A stretch of DNA of 15,188 nucleotides from Bacilli bacterium. Lineage in GTDB: Bacteria > Bacillota_I > Bacilli_A > RF39 > UBA660. Shown in pieces: positions 1-7,724 of this stretch. The DNA lies in assembly GCA_016295795.1 (NCBI GenBank), contig JAEDKN010000021.1:1-15188 (forward strand), read 5' to 3'. The translations under genes were made by a program, and so were the position numbers. Each line of letters starts with the position of its first letter. Position 1 is the stretch's first letter. The notes beneath the pieces were generated by a model. The model saw only the letters and a program-made list of their open reading frames with translations, searched no databases and was not told the origin of the DNA.

Positions 1-2
1 CA

Positions 3-1145
3 ACTACTCAAGTGCAAAAAACATTCAAAGCAACATTTGATAAAAATGGAGCAACAAGTATAGGAAGTAGTAGTTTGAGTTGTAACACAACAGGTAGCTC
101 ATGCACAGTAAAAGCACCAAGTATAAAAAGAGATGGATATACAATAGTAGGATGGAATACATCAAAGAATGCAACAACAGCACAATATAAAGTAGGAAGT
201 ACAATAACATTAACGAAAAATACAACATTTTATGCAATAACTACAAAAAATTCTGTTAATACTCCTGATACAAACGTAAGTATAAAAATAACACAGCCAT
301 CAACAAAAGAGTATTCAACGAATCAAAAAATATCAATAACAGTAGGACATACTGGGAATAAGACTTATTATTACAAGTTTGTAACCTATAATAAAGGTGC
401 AGTGAGTTATCCAGAGCCTAATTGTATATCAATTAATAAGGGACAAACAAGAACATTTACGTTAGATGTAAATGCAAACTACCCATCAAGGTATGCGATA
501 ATAAGATTGTATAGTGATAATAAATGTAGTAATCAGATAGATAGTAAACAAACAAATACTTATACTTATAAAAAAGCATCAAGTAGTTCTTCTGGATCAA
601 GCACAACAACAACACAAAGATCTAAAATGGCTGTTAGTCAGACAGTAAAAGGCGTAAAAGTGTATGTAGAAAGCGCTTGTTCTAAATCTGTTGTGAATAA
701 GTATATAAGTGATTTGAAAAACACACCGGACTATGTTATTCAAACTCAGAAGATATATATTGTTACTAGAAATACATTAAAATCTTGGTGGCCTAAATAT
801 TCAAATCTAAATATATCTGGGATGACTTCGGGTTCAGGTGCAACATATATTACTGATATAAGTTGTGCTGATTATTACGATACTACATTGCCTCATGAGC
901 TGGCACATGGAATGGATGCATATTATAATTATAAAACGGGTAAAGGTTATATTGCCAATAGAGAAGATTTTGTAATTATGTATAGCAAATATAAGGGTAA
1001 AATATTTAGAGAGTATTCATTTACAAATTATAGAGAGTTCTTCGCAGATTCTTATGCATATTATTTTAAGAATAAGAGCGGATATCCTGCAGACTTAAAA
1101 CTTTTAATGAAAGAGACTCTAAGTGAAATGAGCAAAACATTATAA
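3..1145 (+). CDS. B-repeat surface protein with C-terminal M34-like zinc protease domain (5' partial)
   Basis: The frame is open to the left edge, so the N-terminus, including any signal peptide, lies outside the window; the GTG at 12 is not a convincing start. Visible order: one InlB-type B-repeat (about nt 27-240, ending in the typical GYTIVGWNTS...TFYA pattern), a beta-rich Ig-like stretch (about 270-570), a Ser/Thr-rich linker (about 580-620), then a protease domain. The protease shows HELAH at nt 894-908 followed by GMD, and a downstream EFFAD whose Glu (1035-1037) lies 43 residues after the second His. A Tyr seven residues before that Glu (1014-1016) matches the Tyr-x6-Glu spacing of anthrax lethal factor and clostridial Pro-Pro endopeptidases. 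I infer a secreted or surface zinc endopeptidase acting on host or self surface proteins. No LPXTG motif follows the catalytic domain; anchoring would depend on the missing N-terminal part. Family assignment rests on motif spacing only. Confidence 0.72.
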   Translation, partial: TTQVQKTFKATFDKNGATSIGSSSLSCNTTGSSCTVKAPSIKRDGYTIVGWNTSKNATTAQYKVGSTITLTKNTTFYAITTKNSVNTPDTNVSIKITQPSTKEYSTNQKISITVGHTGNKTYYYKFVTYNKGAVSYPEPNCISINKGQTRTFTLDVNANYPSRYAIIRLYSDNKCSNQIDSKQTNTYTYKKASSSSSGSSTTTTQRSKMAVSQTVKGVKVYVESACSKSVVNKYISDLKNTPDYVIQTQKIYIVTRNTLKSWWPKYSNLNISGMTSGSGATYITDISCADYYDTTLPHELAHGMDAYYNYKTGKGYIANREDFVIMYSKYKGKIFREYSFTNYREFFADSYAYYFKNKSGYPADLKLLMKETLSEMSKTL

Positions 1146-1156
1146 TAAAAATTAAT

Positions 1157-1199
1157 AAGGGACTTGGTTAAATTTAACTGTGTCCTTTTTCTTTTTTTA
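1157..1199 (+). terminator. Rho-independent terminator after the surface protease gene
   Basis: An outer 7-bp arm (1157-1163 with 1182-1188, one G-U pair) continues after one mismatch into an inner arm (1165-1170 with 1175-1180, two G-U pairs) around an AATT loop. A T-rich run follows to 1199. It separates the surface protein gene from the pgk operon. Confidence 0.7.
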
Positions 1200-1205
1200 T
1201 TTATG

Positions 1206-1227
1206 TGATATACTTAACATATGGAGG
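1206..1227 (+). promoter_or_regulatory. Extended -10 promoter and ribosome binding site of the pgk operon
   Basis: TGA precedes TATACT (1209-1214), an extended -10 element. The -35 region falls in the T-tract of the preceding terminator and does not resemble TTGACA, so the promoter depends on the extended -10. GGAGG at 1223-1227 is 6 bases before ATG 1234, giving a very short leader. Confidence 0.5.
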
Positions 1228-1233
1228 ATAAAC

Positions 1234-2421
1234 ATGAAGAAGACAATTAGAGATTTTGATTTAAATAATAAGAAAGTTTTAATAAGATGTGATTTCAATG
1301 TTCCCATAAAAGAAGGGAAAATAGTTGATGATAATAGAATAGTAGAAAGCCTAGAGACTATCAATTACGCTATAAATAAAAATGCGAAAGTTATATTGTT
1401 CTCTCATCTTGGCAAAGTTAAAGAAGAAAAAGACAAAAAATCAAAAAGTTTGAAAATAGTAGCAGAAAGACTTAGTGAGCTTTTAAATAAATCGGTTGTC
1501 TTTGTTCCATTTACTAGAGGTCCAGAGTTAGAATCAGCAATAGATAAAATGGCTCCGAAGGATGTGTTATTGGTAGAAAATACTAGATTTGAAGATCTAA
1601 ATGGTAAGAAAGAAAGTAAAAATGACTTTGAACTTGGCCAATATTGGGCTAGTTTAGGGGATATATTTATAAATGATGCTTTTGGTACGGCTCATAGATC
1701 TCATGCATCTAATGTTGGAATAGCTAGCAATATTCCTTCTGGAATTGGCTTTCTAATTGAAAAGGAACTAAAAGAACTAAGTATTCTTGATCAGCCTAAC
1801 AGGCCATATGTAGTTATATTAGGAGGAGCAAAGATAAACGATAAAATAGAGGTTGTTTCTTCATTAGTAAAAAAAGCAGATAAAATTTTGATTGGCGGAG
1901 GAATGGCATATACATTTTTAAAATCAAAAGGAATAGAAATTGGAAGTTCTATTGTTGATTTGGATAGTTTAGAATTTGCTAAACAGACCTTAGATGATTA
2001 TTCTGATAAAATAGTTTTAAGTATTGATGCAAAAGTTACAAAAGAATTCTCTAATAATAGTAATTATAAAGTAGTAGGAATCAATGAGATGGAAAACGAC
2101 GATAATGGTTTGGATATTGGTCCAAAAACAATAGAGTTATTTAAAAGTGAATTAAAAACAGCTAAAACTATTTTTTGGAACGGAACATTAGGCTATTCAG
2201 AATTTTCTAATTATGCTGATGGTACAAAAGAAATATTACAATTTATTACATCAAACGATGTTAATGCTACTGTTATATTAGGTGGTGGTGATACAGTCGC
2301 AGCTAGTAAAGTTTTCGGATACAAAGACAAAGTTACATATGCTTCGACCGGAGGTGGGGCTACACTTGAATATATTAGTGGAAAAAATCTTCCTGGGATT
2401 GATATAATAAACAATAAGTAA
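1234..2421 (+). CDS. pgk: Phosphoglycerate kinase
   Basis: Cytoplasmic glycolytic enzyme that transfers the phosphate of 1,3-bisphosphoglycerate to ADP, giving ATP and 3-phosphoglycerate. ATG 1234 is chosen over in-frame upstream codons because it has GGAGG at 1223-1227 and aligns with the normal N-terminus. The 395-residue product has the family's usual length. Visible motifs: RCDFNVP (18-24), SHLG (57-60), NDAFGTAHRSHAS (147-159), GGAKINDK (197-204) with the nucleotide-site Lys, WNGTLG (315-320), GGGDT (350-354) and STGGG (371-375). The usual WNGPMG is changed to WNGTLG, so the protein is somewhat divergent but keeps the substrate-binding Arg, Asp and Asn residues. It is first in an operon with the flippase-like gene (15 bases downstream), the glycosyltransferase and tpiA. 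Confidence 0.96.
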   Translation: MKKTIRDFDLNNKKVLIRCDFNVPIKEGKIVDDNRIVESLETINYAINKNAKVILFSHLGKVKEEKDKKSKSLKIVAERLSELLNKSVVFVPFTRGPELESAIDKMAPKDVLLVENTRFEDLNGKKESKNDFELGQYWASLGDIFINDAFGTAHRSHASNVGIASNIPSGIGFLIEKELKELSILDQPNRPYVVILGGAKINDKIEVVSSLVKKADKILIGGGMAYTFLKSKGIEIGSSIVDLDSLEFAKQTLDDYSDKIVLSIDAKVTKEFSNNSNYKVVGINEMENDDNGLDIGPKTIELFKSELKTAKTIFWNGTLGYSEFSNYADGTKEILQFITSNDVNATVILGGGDTVAASKVFGYKDKVTYASTGGGATLEYISGKNLPGIDIINNK

Positions 2422-2436
2422 ACAGAGGGATATATT

Positions 2437-3441
2437 ATGAAAAATATAAAAAAGCAATCGTTTATATTGTTGATTATCACTTCTGTTATTATGATTTTTA
2501 TTTTGAAAGACAATTTTAGTGAAATAATCAACATTATATTTGGAATGAATATAAGATGGCTTTTGGTTGCAATAGTATTTATAGCTCTATATTGGATATT
2601 CAAAGCATTAGGAATGTTTTGTATTGTGAAAAAATATTCTGATAAAATTAGTTTTAAAACAATTTTACACCAAACTTTAATTACTCAATTTTTCAATGGT
2701 GTAACACCATTTTCTACTGGTGGACAGCCAATGGAAATATATATGTTAAAAAAATGTAATATAAGTTTAGCCAAATCAACAAACATTGTTATGCAAAATT
2801 TTATGGTATATCAAGTTGCATTGGTTTTATATGGTATATTCGCAGTTATAATGAATTATAGATATAATTTTTTTGAATCCGCAGTTGTGTTGAGAAGATT
2901 AGTCTTAATAGGATTCCTAATCAATACATTAGTATGTATTGTTACTTTAGTAATATGTTTTTCTAAACGTGTTAGCAATTTTATTGTTAATATTTCAATA
3001 AAATTAGGAACAAAGCTTAAAATAGTTAAGGATTCTAATAATACATTATTAAAATGGAATAATAGATTGTTAGAATTTCAAGAAAGCGCTAAACTTTTTG
3101 TCGACAATAAATCACTTTTCCTAAAAGGCTTTGTTGTCAATCTTTTGGCGCTCACTTGTTATTATGTTATTCCATTCTTTCTAATGCTTGGCATGGGAAT
3201 TGTAAATTCTATGACTCCATTAAGCACAATTATATCCTCTGCATATGTTTTAATTATTGGTTCTTTTGTGCCTATTCCTGGAGGAACGGGTGGTATAGAA
3301 TACGGATTCATGAAATTTTTTGGAAATTTTATAAGTGGATTCGCTTTATCAGCAATGTTATTAATATGGCGATTCATAACATATTATTTAGGGATGATAA
3401 TTGGTGGATTCGTCTTTAGCTTTTATAAAGGAGATGAATAA
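2437..3441 (+). CDS. Multi-pass membrane protein of the LPG synthase/flippase (UPF0104, YbhN/AglD-like) family
   Basis: A 334-residue integral membrane protein with about eight hydrophobic segments. It carries the two family signatures: NGVTPFSTGGQP (87-98) and PIPGGTGGIE (279-288). Relatives include the flippase domain of MprF and archaeal/bacterial AglD/YbhN proteins, thought to move or modify lipids or lipid-linked sugars across the membrane; which substrate is unknown here. The start has AGAGGG at 2424-2429. Its stop is one base before the ATG of the GT4 glycosyltransferase, and the Shine-Dalgarno of that gene lies inside its last codons, so the two are probably translationally coupled. 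This suggests that the pair makes and translocates, or otherwise processes, a glycolipid. Confidence 0.82.
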   Translation: MKNIKKQSFILLIITSVIMIFILKDNFSEIINIIFGMNIRWLLVAIVFIALYWIFKALGMFCIVKKYSDKISFKTILHQTLITQFFNGVTPFSTGGQPMEIYMLKKCNISLAKSTNIVMQNFMVYQVALVLYGIFAVIMNYRYNFFESAVVLRRLVLIGFLINTLVCIVTLVICFSKRVSNFIVNISIKLGTKLKIVKDSNNTLLKWNNRLLEFQESAKLFVDNKSLFLKGFVVNLLALTCYYVIPFFLMLGMGIVNSMTPLSTIISSAYVLIIGSFVPIPGGTGGIEYGFMKFFGNFISGFALSAMLLIWRFITYYLGMIIGGFVFSFYKGDE

Positions 3442-3442
3442 T

Positions 3443-4663
3443 ATGAGAATAGGTCTATTTACTGATACGTATCCTCCGTATATAAATGGGGTTGCTACTA
3501 GTGTTTGTATGCTAAAAAAGGCTTTAGAGAAAAAGGGACACCAGGTTTTCTTAGTAACCGTAAATCCTGATAATATGAAATATAAATATGAAGATAATGG
3601 CAAAACTATCAAAATTCCTGGCCTTCCTACCGGAATATATGATTATCGCTTGTCGGGAATTTATCCTATAAGAGTTGTTAATAAAATAAAAAAATGGAAA
3701 TTAGATGTTATCCATTCTCATACAGAGTTCGGCGTTGGAACATTTGCTAGGCTTATTTCTAAACAATTGAATATTCCGCTTGTCCATACTTATCATACAA
3801 TGTATGAGGATTACGTACATTATATTACGCATGGATATTTTGATAAATCTAGTAAAAAATTGGTTGAATATCTGACATTGTTCTATTGTGATACAACAGC
3901 AAATGAACTTATAGTACCTACAAAAAAAACTTGGGATTTATTTAAAGAAAAATATGGGTTGGATAAAAATATTTATATAGTGCCAACAGGAATTGAGATA
4001 GAAAGATTTTATAGTGAAAAAATAAAAAAAGAAGCTGTGTACAAGATCAAACACGAACTTAAGATTAAAAAAGATGATTTTGTATTACTTTTTGTAGGCA
4101 GATTAGGAAAAGAAAAAAATATAGATTTCTTGATTGAAGCCCAAAAGGATTTAGTAAGTAAAATTCCAAATATCAAATTGATTATTGTAGGAGATGGTCC
4201 AGAAAGAGTAGACTTTTATAATCATGCTAAGAAATTGAATTTGGATGATAAGATTTTCTTTACTGGCATGGTTCCTTGGGAGGAGGTACCTAACTATTAT
4301 CAGGTTGCAGACTTATTTGTAACAGCATCTACTACAGAAACGCAAGGACTAACTGTTATTGAAGCCATGGCTGCAGGAGTACCTCCTATTTGTATAGATG
4401 ACGAAAGTTTTAGACTTACTGTTGCAGATCATCTAAACGGACGTATATTTAAAAACAAAAGGGAATATAAAATTATTATTAATGAGTTATATAAGGATAA
4501 AATGAAAATCAAAAATATGGCTAAGCAAGCTAGACTAAATGCAGAATTACATAGTTCTAAACACTATGCAGAATCTGTGCTTGATGTATATAAGCATGCC
4601 ATAGATAATAAAAAAGGAAGATTTGGATTAATTTCAGATATTATAGAAAAGGTAAAGAAATAG
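3443..4663 (+). CDS. GT4 glycosyltransferase, probably a diacylglycerol glucosyltransferase
   Basis: A 406-residue retaining GT-B glycosyltransferase of family GT4. The N-terminus MRIGLFTDTYPPYINGVATS with GV at 16-17 is typical of nucleotide-sugar:diacylglycerol transferases such as the Acholeplasma monoglucosyldiacylglycerol synthase. Other motifs are HSHTEFG (91-97), VGRLGKEKN (218-226) with the phosphate-binding Arg/Lys, GDGPER (250-255) and the E-x7-E pair E299/E307. No membrane span is seen; such enzymes bind the inner membrane leaflet. ATG 3443 is used because AAAGGAGAT (3427-3435) precedes it; an upstream in-frame extension to 3401 would overlap the flippase gene by 41 bases. The likely role is synthesis of a membrane glycolipid (or lipid anchor for lipoteichoic acid). 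Exact sugar and acceptor are inferred, not shown. Confidence 0.85.
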   Translation: MRIGLFTDTYPPYINGVATSVCMLKKALEKKGHQVFLVTVNPDNMKYKYEDNGKTIKIPGLPTGIYDYRLSGIYPIRVVNKIKKWKLDVIHSHTEFGVGTFARLISKQLNIPLVHTYHTMYEDYVHYITHGYFDKSSKKLVEYLTLFYCDTTANELIVPTKKTWDLFKEKYGLDKNIYIVPTGIEIERFYSEKIKKEAVYKIKHELKIKKDDFVLLFVGRLGKEKNIDFLIEAQKDLVSKIPNIKLIIVGDGPERVDFYNHAKKLNLDDKIFFTGMVPWEEVPNYYQVADLFVTASTTETQGLTVIEAMAAGVPPICIDDESFRLTVADHLNGRIFKNKREYKIIINELYKDKMKIKNMAKQARLNAELHSSKHYAESVLDVYKHAIDNKKGRFGLISDIIEKVKK

Positions 4664-4664
4664 T

Positions 4665-5387
4665 ATGAAGTATATTATAGCTAATCATAAAAATTATTTA
4701 ATGAGAGAGGAAATCTTAGATTATATTACAAAATTGAGACCTGTTGAATATAACAAATTAATAATTTGTCCTAACGATATTTATATTCCTTATTTTAATT
4801 CAAACTTTTATGAGATAGGAGTACAAAACATATCATATCGAGAGCCATTTACAGGCTCGCTTAGCGCAAGACAATTAGCTTCATCTCAAATCAAATATTG
4901 TATAGTTGGTCATAGTGATAATAGAATTTTCCAGCATGAAACAAACGAGATAATTTCAAAAAAAATATGTTCTCTACTAGACTATAATATTACCCCCATT
5001 CTTTGTATTGGGGAAAATTTAGAACAAAAGGAAAATTCTCAGGTGTATTCCACAATTTCCGTGCAATTAAGCGAATGTTTAAATAAAATATCCACAGAAT
5101 CTGTTGAAAAAATAATTTTTGCATATGAACCGGTTTGGGCAATAAATACTTCTGATAAAAGTTCTGATTCAATCCCAACAACTATAGAGATAAATGATAT
5201 TGTCATATATATAAAAAATATGATAAAAGAAAAATATGGTGTTAATGCAGTAGTTATTTATGGAGGAAATGTAAATCTTTCTAATATTGATGAATTAAAT
5301 GAAATAAAAGATTTAGATGGCTTTTTAATTGGTAGTTCAAGTACAAAAGTAAATGAATTTAACAATATAATTAGCAAGGTTTTATAA
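4665..5387 (+). CDS. tpiA: Triosephosphate isomerase, divergent
   Basis: Interconverts dihydroxyacetone phosphate and glyceraldehyde 3-phosphate. The 240-residue product is slightly short (about 250 is usual). The catalytic trio is present: N7-x-K9, H83 in GHSDNR and E155 in AYEPVWAI. Several near-invariant positions differ: GHSERR is GHSDNR (E to D and R to N), the loop-6 hinge WAIGTG is WAINTS, YGGS is YGGN and the phosphate-binding VGGAS is IGSSS. These changes cluster at the phosphate grip and the lid, so activity may be lowered or altered, or this may be a lineage-specific form. It starts one base after the GT4 gene's stop, with AAGGTAAAG (4651-4659) as ribosome binding site inside that gene, and is last in the pgk operon. 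Confidence 0.86.
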   Translation: MKYIIANHKNYLMREEILDYITKLRPVEYNKLIICPNDIYIPYFNSNFYEIGVQNISYREPFTGSLSARQLASSQIKYCIVGHSDNRIFQHETNEIISKKICSLLDYNITPILCIGENLEQKENSQVYSTISVQLSECLNKISTESVEKIIFAYEPVWAINTSDKSSDSIPTTIEINDIVIYIKNMIKEKYGVNAVVIYGGNVNLSNIDELNEIKDLDGFLIGSSSTKVNEFNNIISKVL

Positions 5388-5394
5388 ATCGACA
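5388..5394 (-). promoter_or_regulatory. Possible Spo0A box upstream of spo0A
   Basis: ATCGACA, read on the other strand as TGTCGAT, matches the Spo0A box TGTCGAA at six of seven positions. It lies about 60 bases before the spo0A -10. Autoregulation by Spo0A is known in Bacillus; here it is a weak, single-site guess, and a 6/7 match can occur by chance. Confidence 0.25.
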
Positions 5395-5413
5395 AAACTT
5401 TACAAAATAAGAT

Positions 5414-5443
5414 AAAAATCTCTCTTTTAACTGAGAGATTTTT
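5414..5443 (+). terminator. Terminator of the pgk-tpiA operon
   Basis: Perfect 11-bp stem AAAAATCTCTC (5414-5424) with GAGAGATTTTT (5433-5443) around an 8-base loop. A-run and T-run on the two sides make it potentially bidirectional. Confidence 0.85.
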
Positions 5444-5453
5444 GTTGTATAAT
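5425..5453 (+). promoter_or_regulatory. spo0A promoter
   Basis: TATAAT at 5448-5453 with a weak -35 (TTTTAA, 5425-5430; 17-base spacer) in the terminator loop. It lies 32 bases before the spo0A ATG. The perfect -10 supports a vegetative promoter; the -35 assignment is uncertain. Confidence 0.45.
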
Positions 5454-5485
5454 AACGATACAGGGTAGTAAGAAAGGAAAGGATA

Positions 5486-6256
5486 ATGGAAAATATTAAA
5501 GTACTTATGATTGATGACAACGTTGAGCTTGTCAAAATGGTAAAGGAGTATTTTAGTAATCATGAAAATATTGATATATCTTTAGATGCCTATGATGGAG
5601 TAGAAGGTATGAAGTTAATTAAAGAAAATCAAAATGATTACGATGTAGTAATTTTGGATTTAATCATGCCTAAGAAAGATGGAGTTTCGGTATTAGAAGA
5701 AATGAAACAAGAAAATATTGACAAAAAAGTTATAGTTTTAACTTCTTACAATACTCAAGATATGATTAGAAAGGTATCTGAATTGGGAATAGTATATTTT
5801 ATATTAAAGCCTTTTGAATTATCTGAATTAGAAAAAAGAATATTAGAATGCGTAGGAGAAAATAAACATATCAATAAATCTATTGATGTTTATCATAACA
5901 ATTTGCAAATATCTATAACAAAGATATTACATGAATTAGGGGTTCCTTCGCATATAAAGGGATATCAATATATTAGAGAGGGCATCTCTATAATATATGA
6001 AAATCCAGAAGTAATTGGGGGAATAACTAAAGAATTATATCCTGATATTGCTTCTAAATTCGAAACCACTGTATCTAGAGTGGAAAGAGCTATACGTCAT
6101 GCAATAGAAGTGAGTTGGAATAGAGGAAATTGGGATCTGATGGAAGAAATTTTTGGACACAGTGTTGATATTGATAAGGCAAAGCCAACTAACTCTGAGT
6201 TTATAGTAACTGTGGCGGATAAGTTAAGATTGGAGTTCCATCAAGGAGCATTGTAA
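5486..6256 (+). CDS. spo0A: Spo0A response regulator
   Basis: A 256-residue two-domain response regulator. The receiver domain has D10/D11, phospho-acceptor D58 in ILDLIMP, T86/S87 and K108. The C-terminal Spo0A DNA-binding domain has the highly conserved LHELGVPSHIKGYQYIR (148-164), SRVERAIRHAIE (197-208) as recognition region and KAKPTNSEFI (231-240). This is the master regulator that, once phosphorylated through a phosphorelay, binds TGTCGAA sites and controls sporulation and stationary-phase genes in Firmicutes. The start has AAAGGAAAGG at 5473-5482. It is monocistronic here, between two terminators; no spoIVB, recN or argR lies upstream as is usual, and no sporulation gene is in the window. 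Whether this organism sporulates cannot be told from the window; the regulator may serve growth-phase control instead. Confidence 0.96.
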   Translation: MENIKVLMIDDNVELVKMVKEYFSNHENIDISLDAYDGVEGMKLIKENQNDYDVVILDLIMPKKDGVSVLEEMKQENIDKKVIVLTSYNTQDMIRKVSELGIVYFILKPFELSELEKRILECVGENKHINKSIDVYHNNLQISITKILHELGVPSHIKGYQYIREGISIIYENPEVIGGITKELYPDIASKFETTVSRVERAIRHAIEVSWNRGNWDLMEEIFGHSVDIDKAKPTNSEFIVTVADKLRLEFHQGAL

Positions 6257-6263
6257 TAAAAAC

Positions 6264-6290
6264 AAGCTAGTATTAGAACTAGTTTTTTTT
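6264..6290 (+). terminator. spo0A terminator
   Basis: AAGCTAGT (6264-6271) pairs with ACTAGTTT (6278-6285), 8 bp with one G-U, 6-base loop, running into a T-tract that ends at 6290. It starts 7 bases after the stop codon. Confidence 0.75.
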
Positions 6291-6308
6291 ATTGATTTTT
6301 ACATTGAT

Positions 6309-6337
6309 TTGACATAGTAGAAGTAATTTTGTATAAT
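6309..6337 (+). promoter_or_regulatory. Perfect-consensus sigma-A promoter of the DUF4143 ATPase gene
   Basis: TTGACA (6309-6314), 17-base spacer and TATAAT (6332-6337) match the consensus at every position. It is followed by AGGAGGT (6360-6366), a full anti-16S match, 6 bases before ATG 6373. Confidence 0.85.
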
Positions 6338-6372
6338 TTAAGTATAACAATAATGGATTAGGAGGTCACTTT

Positions 6373-7647
6373 ATGAAACGAAAAATAGAGGATAACTTGC
6401 TAAAATGGAAAAAAGATGTTAACAGAAGACCACTTATGATTTATGGTAATAAACAAGTAGGGAAAACTTACTCAGTTTTAAAATTTGGGGAAGAATATTA
6501 CAAAAATGTAGTATATTTTAATACTGAAAATAATATTGAGATATATAAAATCTTTAAAAGGGAAAGAACTATCGACAGGATAATAACCCACTTATCTATG
6601 CTTGCAGCTGAGACTATTTTAGAAGAGGATACATTGATTGTCTTCGACAATTTGAATGACGCTGAAATAGTTAATGGTATTAAAGTATTTGGAAGAAATA
6701 GGCATAATTATCATATTATTTTGATTACTTCTTTAAAAGAAAACTTAAAAAGGTTCAAAGGAGAAGAATTTCAATATAGAATGATGACTAATGTAGATTT
6801 TGAAGAATATTTAATTGCAATTAATAATGCACAACTAATTGATTTTATAAAGACGTCCTTCAAAAATAATGAACCTATGCCCTTTCATTCACTTGCACTC
6901 GAATATTTTGATGATTATTTAGCAACTGGAGGAATGCCTGAAGCGGTTGAACTTAGCATTAATAACAAGAATCATTTACTTCTTAATTCTGTTTATGATA
7001 AAGTTATGGATACTTATAAAAAAGAATTGAGTTCTTTAGATAATCTAATAGATATAACTAGGAGCATAGAAGTTTTAGATAGCGTACCTTTTCAATTACA
7101 GAAACCTAATAAGAAGTTTCAATATGGATTAATTAAAACTGGGGGAAGAAGTAAAGACTATGAGAAGGCCATAAATTTTTTATACAATAATGGTTTTGTA
7201 TATAAGAGTCATAAAATTTCTAAAGTAAAGTCCCCTCTTAGTTCTTGCAAAGATTTAGATAATTTTAAATTGTATTTAAATGATACAGGAATACTTTTTA
7301 GTAAGATGTATTTGAATAAGAACAAATTTTTGACTGATAATAGGATTAAATATACTATAATTGAAAATATGATTGCAATAACGCTTGTAAATGCAGGATA
7401 TAATCTATATTATTATCAATCTGAAGGGAAGGCTGAGGTTAATTTTGTTGTCCAAACAAGAATAGGCAAAATTATTCCGATAGAAATAGTCAATAAAAAT
7501 ATGTCTAAAGCGAAATCATTAACTTTATTTATGAATAAGTTTGATATTAAAGAGGCGGTTAGAGTAACAGAAGACAATTTTTCTATTAAAAAAGGTGTAA
7601 AATATATACCTACATATGCTTTGTTTTGCTTAAGTGATATTTTATAG
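6373..7647 (+). CDS. AAA_14/DUF4143 family ATPase with degenerate motifs
   Basis: A 424-residue protein with the arrangement of AAA_14-DUF4143 proteins, a common but poorly understood bacterial family. Walker A is intact (GNKQVGKT, 25-32). Walker B is LIVFDN (88-93); the family usually has FDE, so the catalytic Glu is Asn. A sensor-like ILITS follows near residue 117. The C-terminal part has the DUF4143 landmarks LNDTGIL and YYYQSEGKAEVNFVV, a region related to PD-(D/E)xK nucleases. The usual EVDF is EVNF and the following IEVK is IEIVNK, so both metal-site residues seem lost. The protein may bind ATP but is unlikely to be an active nuclease. It is monocistronic with a very strong promoter and start signal. 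Function unknown; relatives have been suggested to act in defence or toxin-like roles, which nothing here confirms. Confidence 0.8.
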   Translation: MKRKIEDNLLKWKKDVNRRPLMIYGNKQVGKTYSVLKFGEEYYKNVVYFNTENNIEIYKIFKRERTIDRIITHLSMLAAETILEEDTLIVFDNLNDAEIVNGIKVFGRNRHNYHIILITSLKENLKRFKGEEFQYRMMTNVDFEEYLIAINNAQLIDFIKTSFKNNEPMPFHSLALEYFDDYLATGGMPEAVELSINNKNHLLLNSVYDKVMDTYKKELSSLDNLIDITRSIEVLDSVPFQLQKPNKKFQYGLIKTGGRSKDYEKAINFLYNNGFVYKSHKISKVKSPLSSCKDLDNFKLYLNDTGILFSKMYLNKNKFLTDNRIKYTIIENMIAITLVNAGYNLYYYQSEGKAEVNFVVQTRIGKIIPIEIVNKNMSKAKSLTLFMNKFDIKEAVRVTEDNFSIKKGVKYIPTYALFCLSDIL

Positions 7648-7676
7648 CATAAAAAAACAATATTAAGAGGTTTAAC

Positions 7677-7705
7677 TTGTTTAAATCTTTTATTTTGTTT
7701 ATAAT
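7677..7705 (+). promoter_or_regulatory. Probable gpmI promoter
   Basis: TATAAT (7700-7705) with TTGTTT (7677-7682) 17 bases upstream. It sits just before the TAGGAG ribosome binding site (7711-7716) and supports GTG 7725 as the start, since the alternative TTG at 7677 would be inside the -35. Confidence 0.5.
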
Positions 7706-7724
7706 TAATCTAGGAGATGATATA

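Noticed and set aside
2211..2603. Reverse-strand open frame of 130 codons opposite pgk and the flippase gene
   Set aside because: Antisense to two well supported genes, no start signal and hydrophobic composition typical of shadow frames.
7657..7685. Possible terminator between the ATPase and gpmI
   Set aside because: Only weak AT pairs (AAACAA with TTGTTT) with mismatched interior and no clean T-tract, and it overlaps the putative -35 of gpmI.
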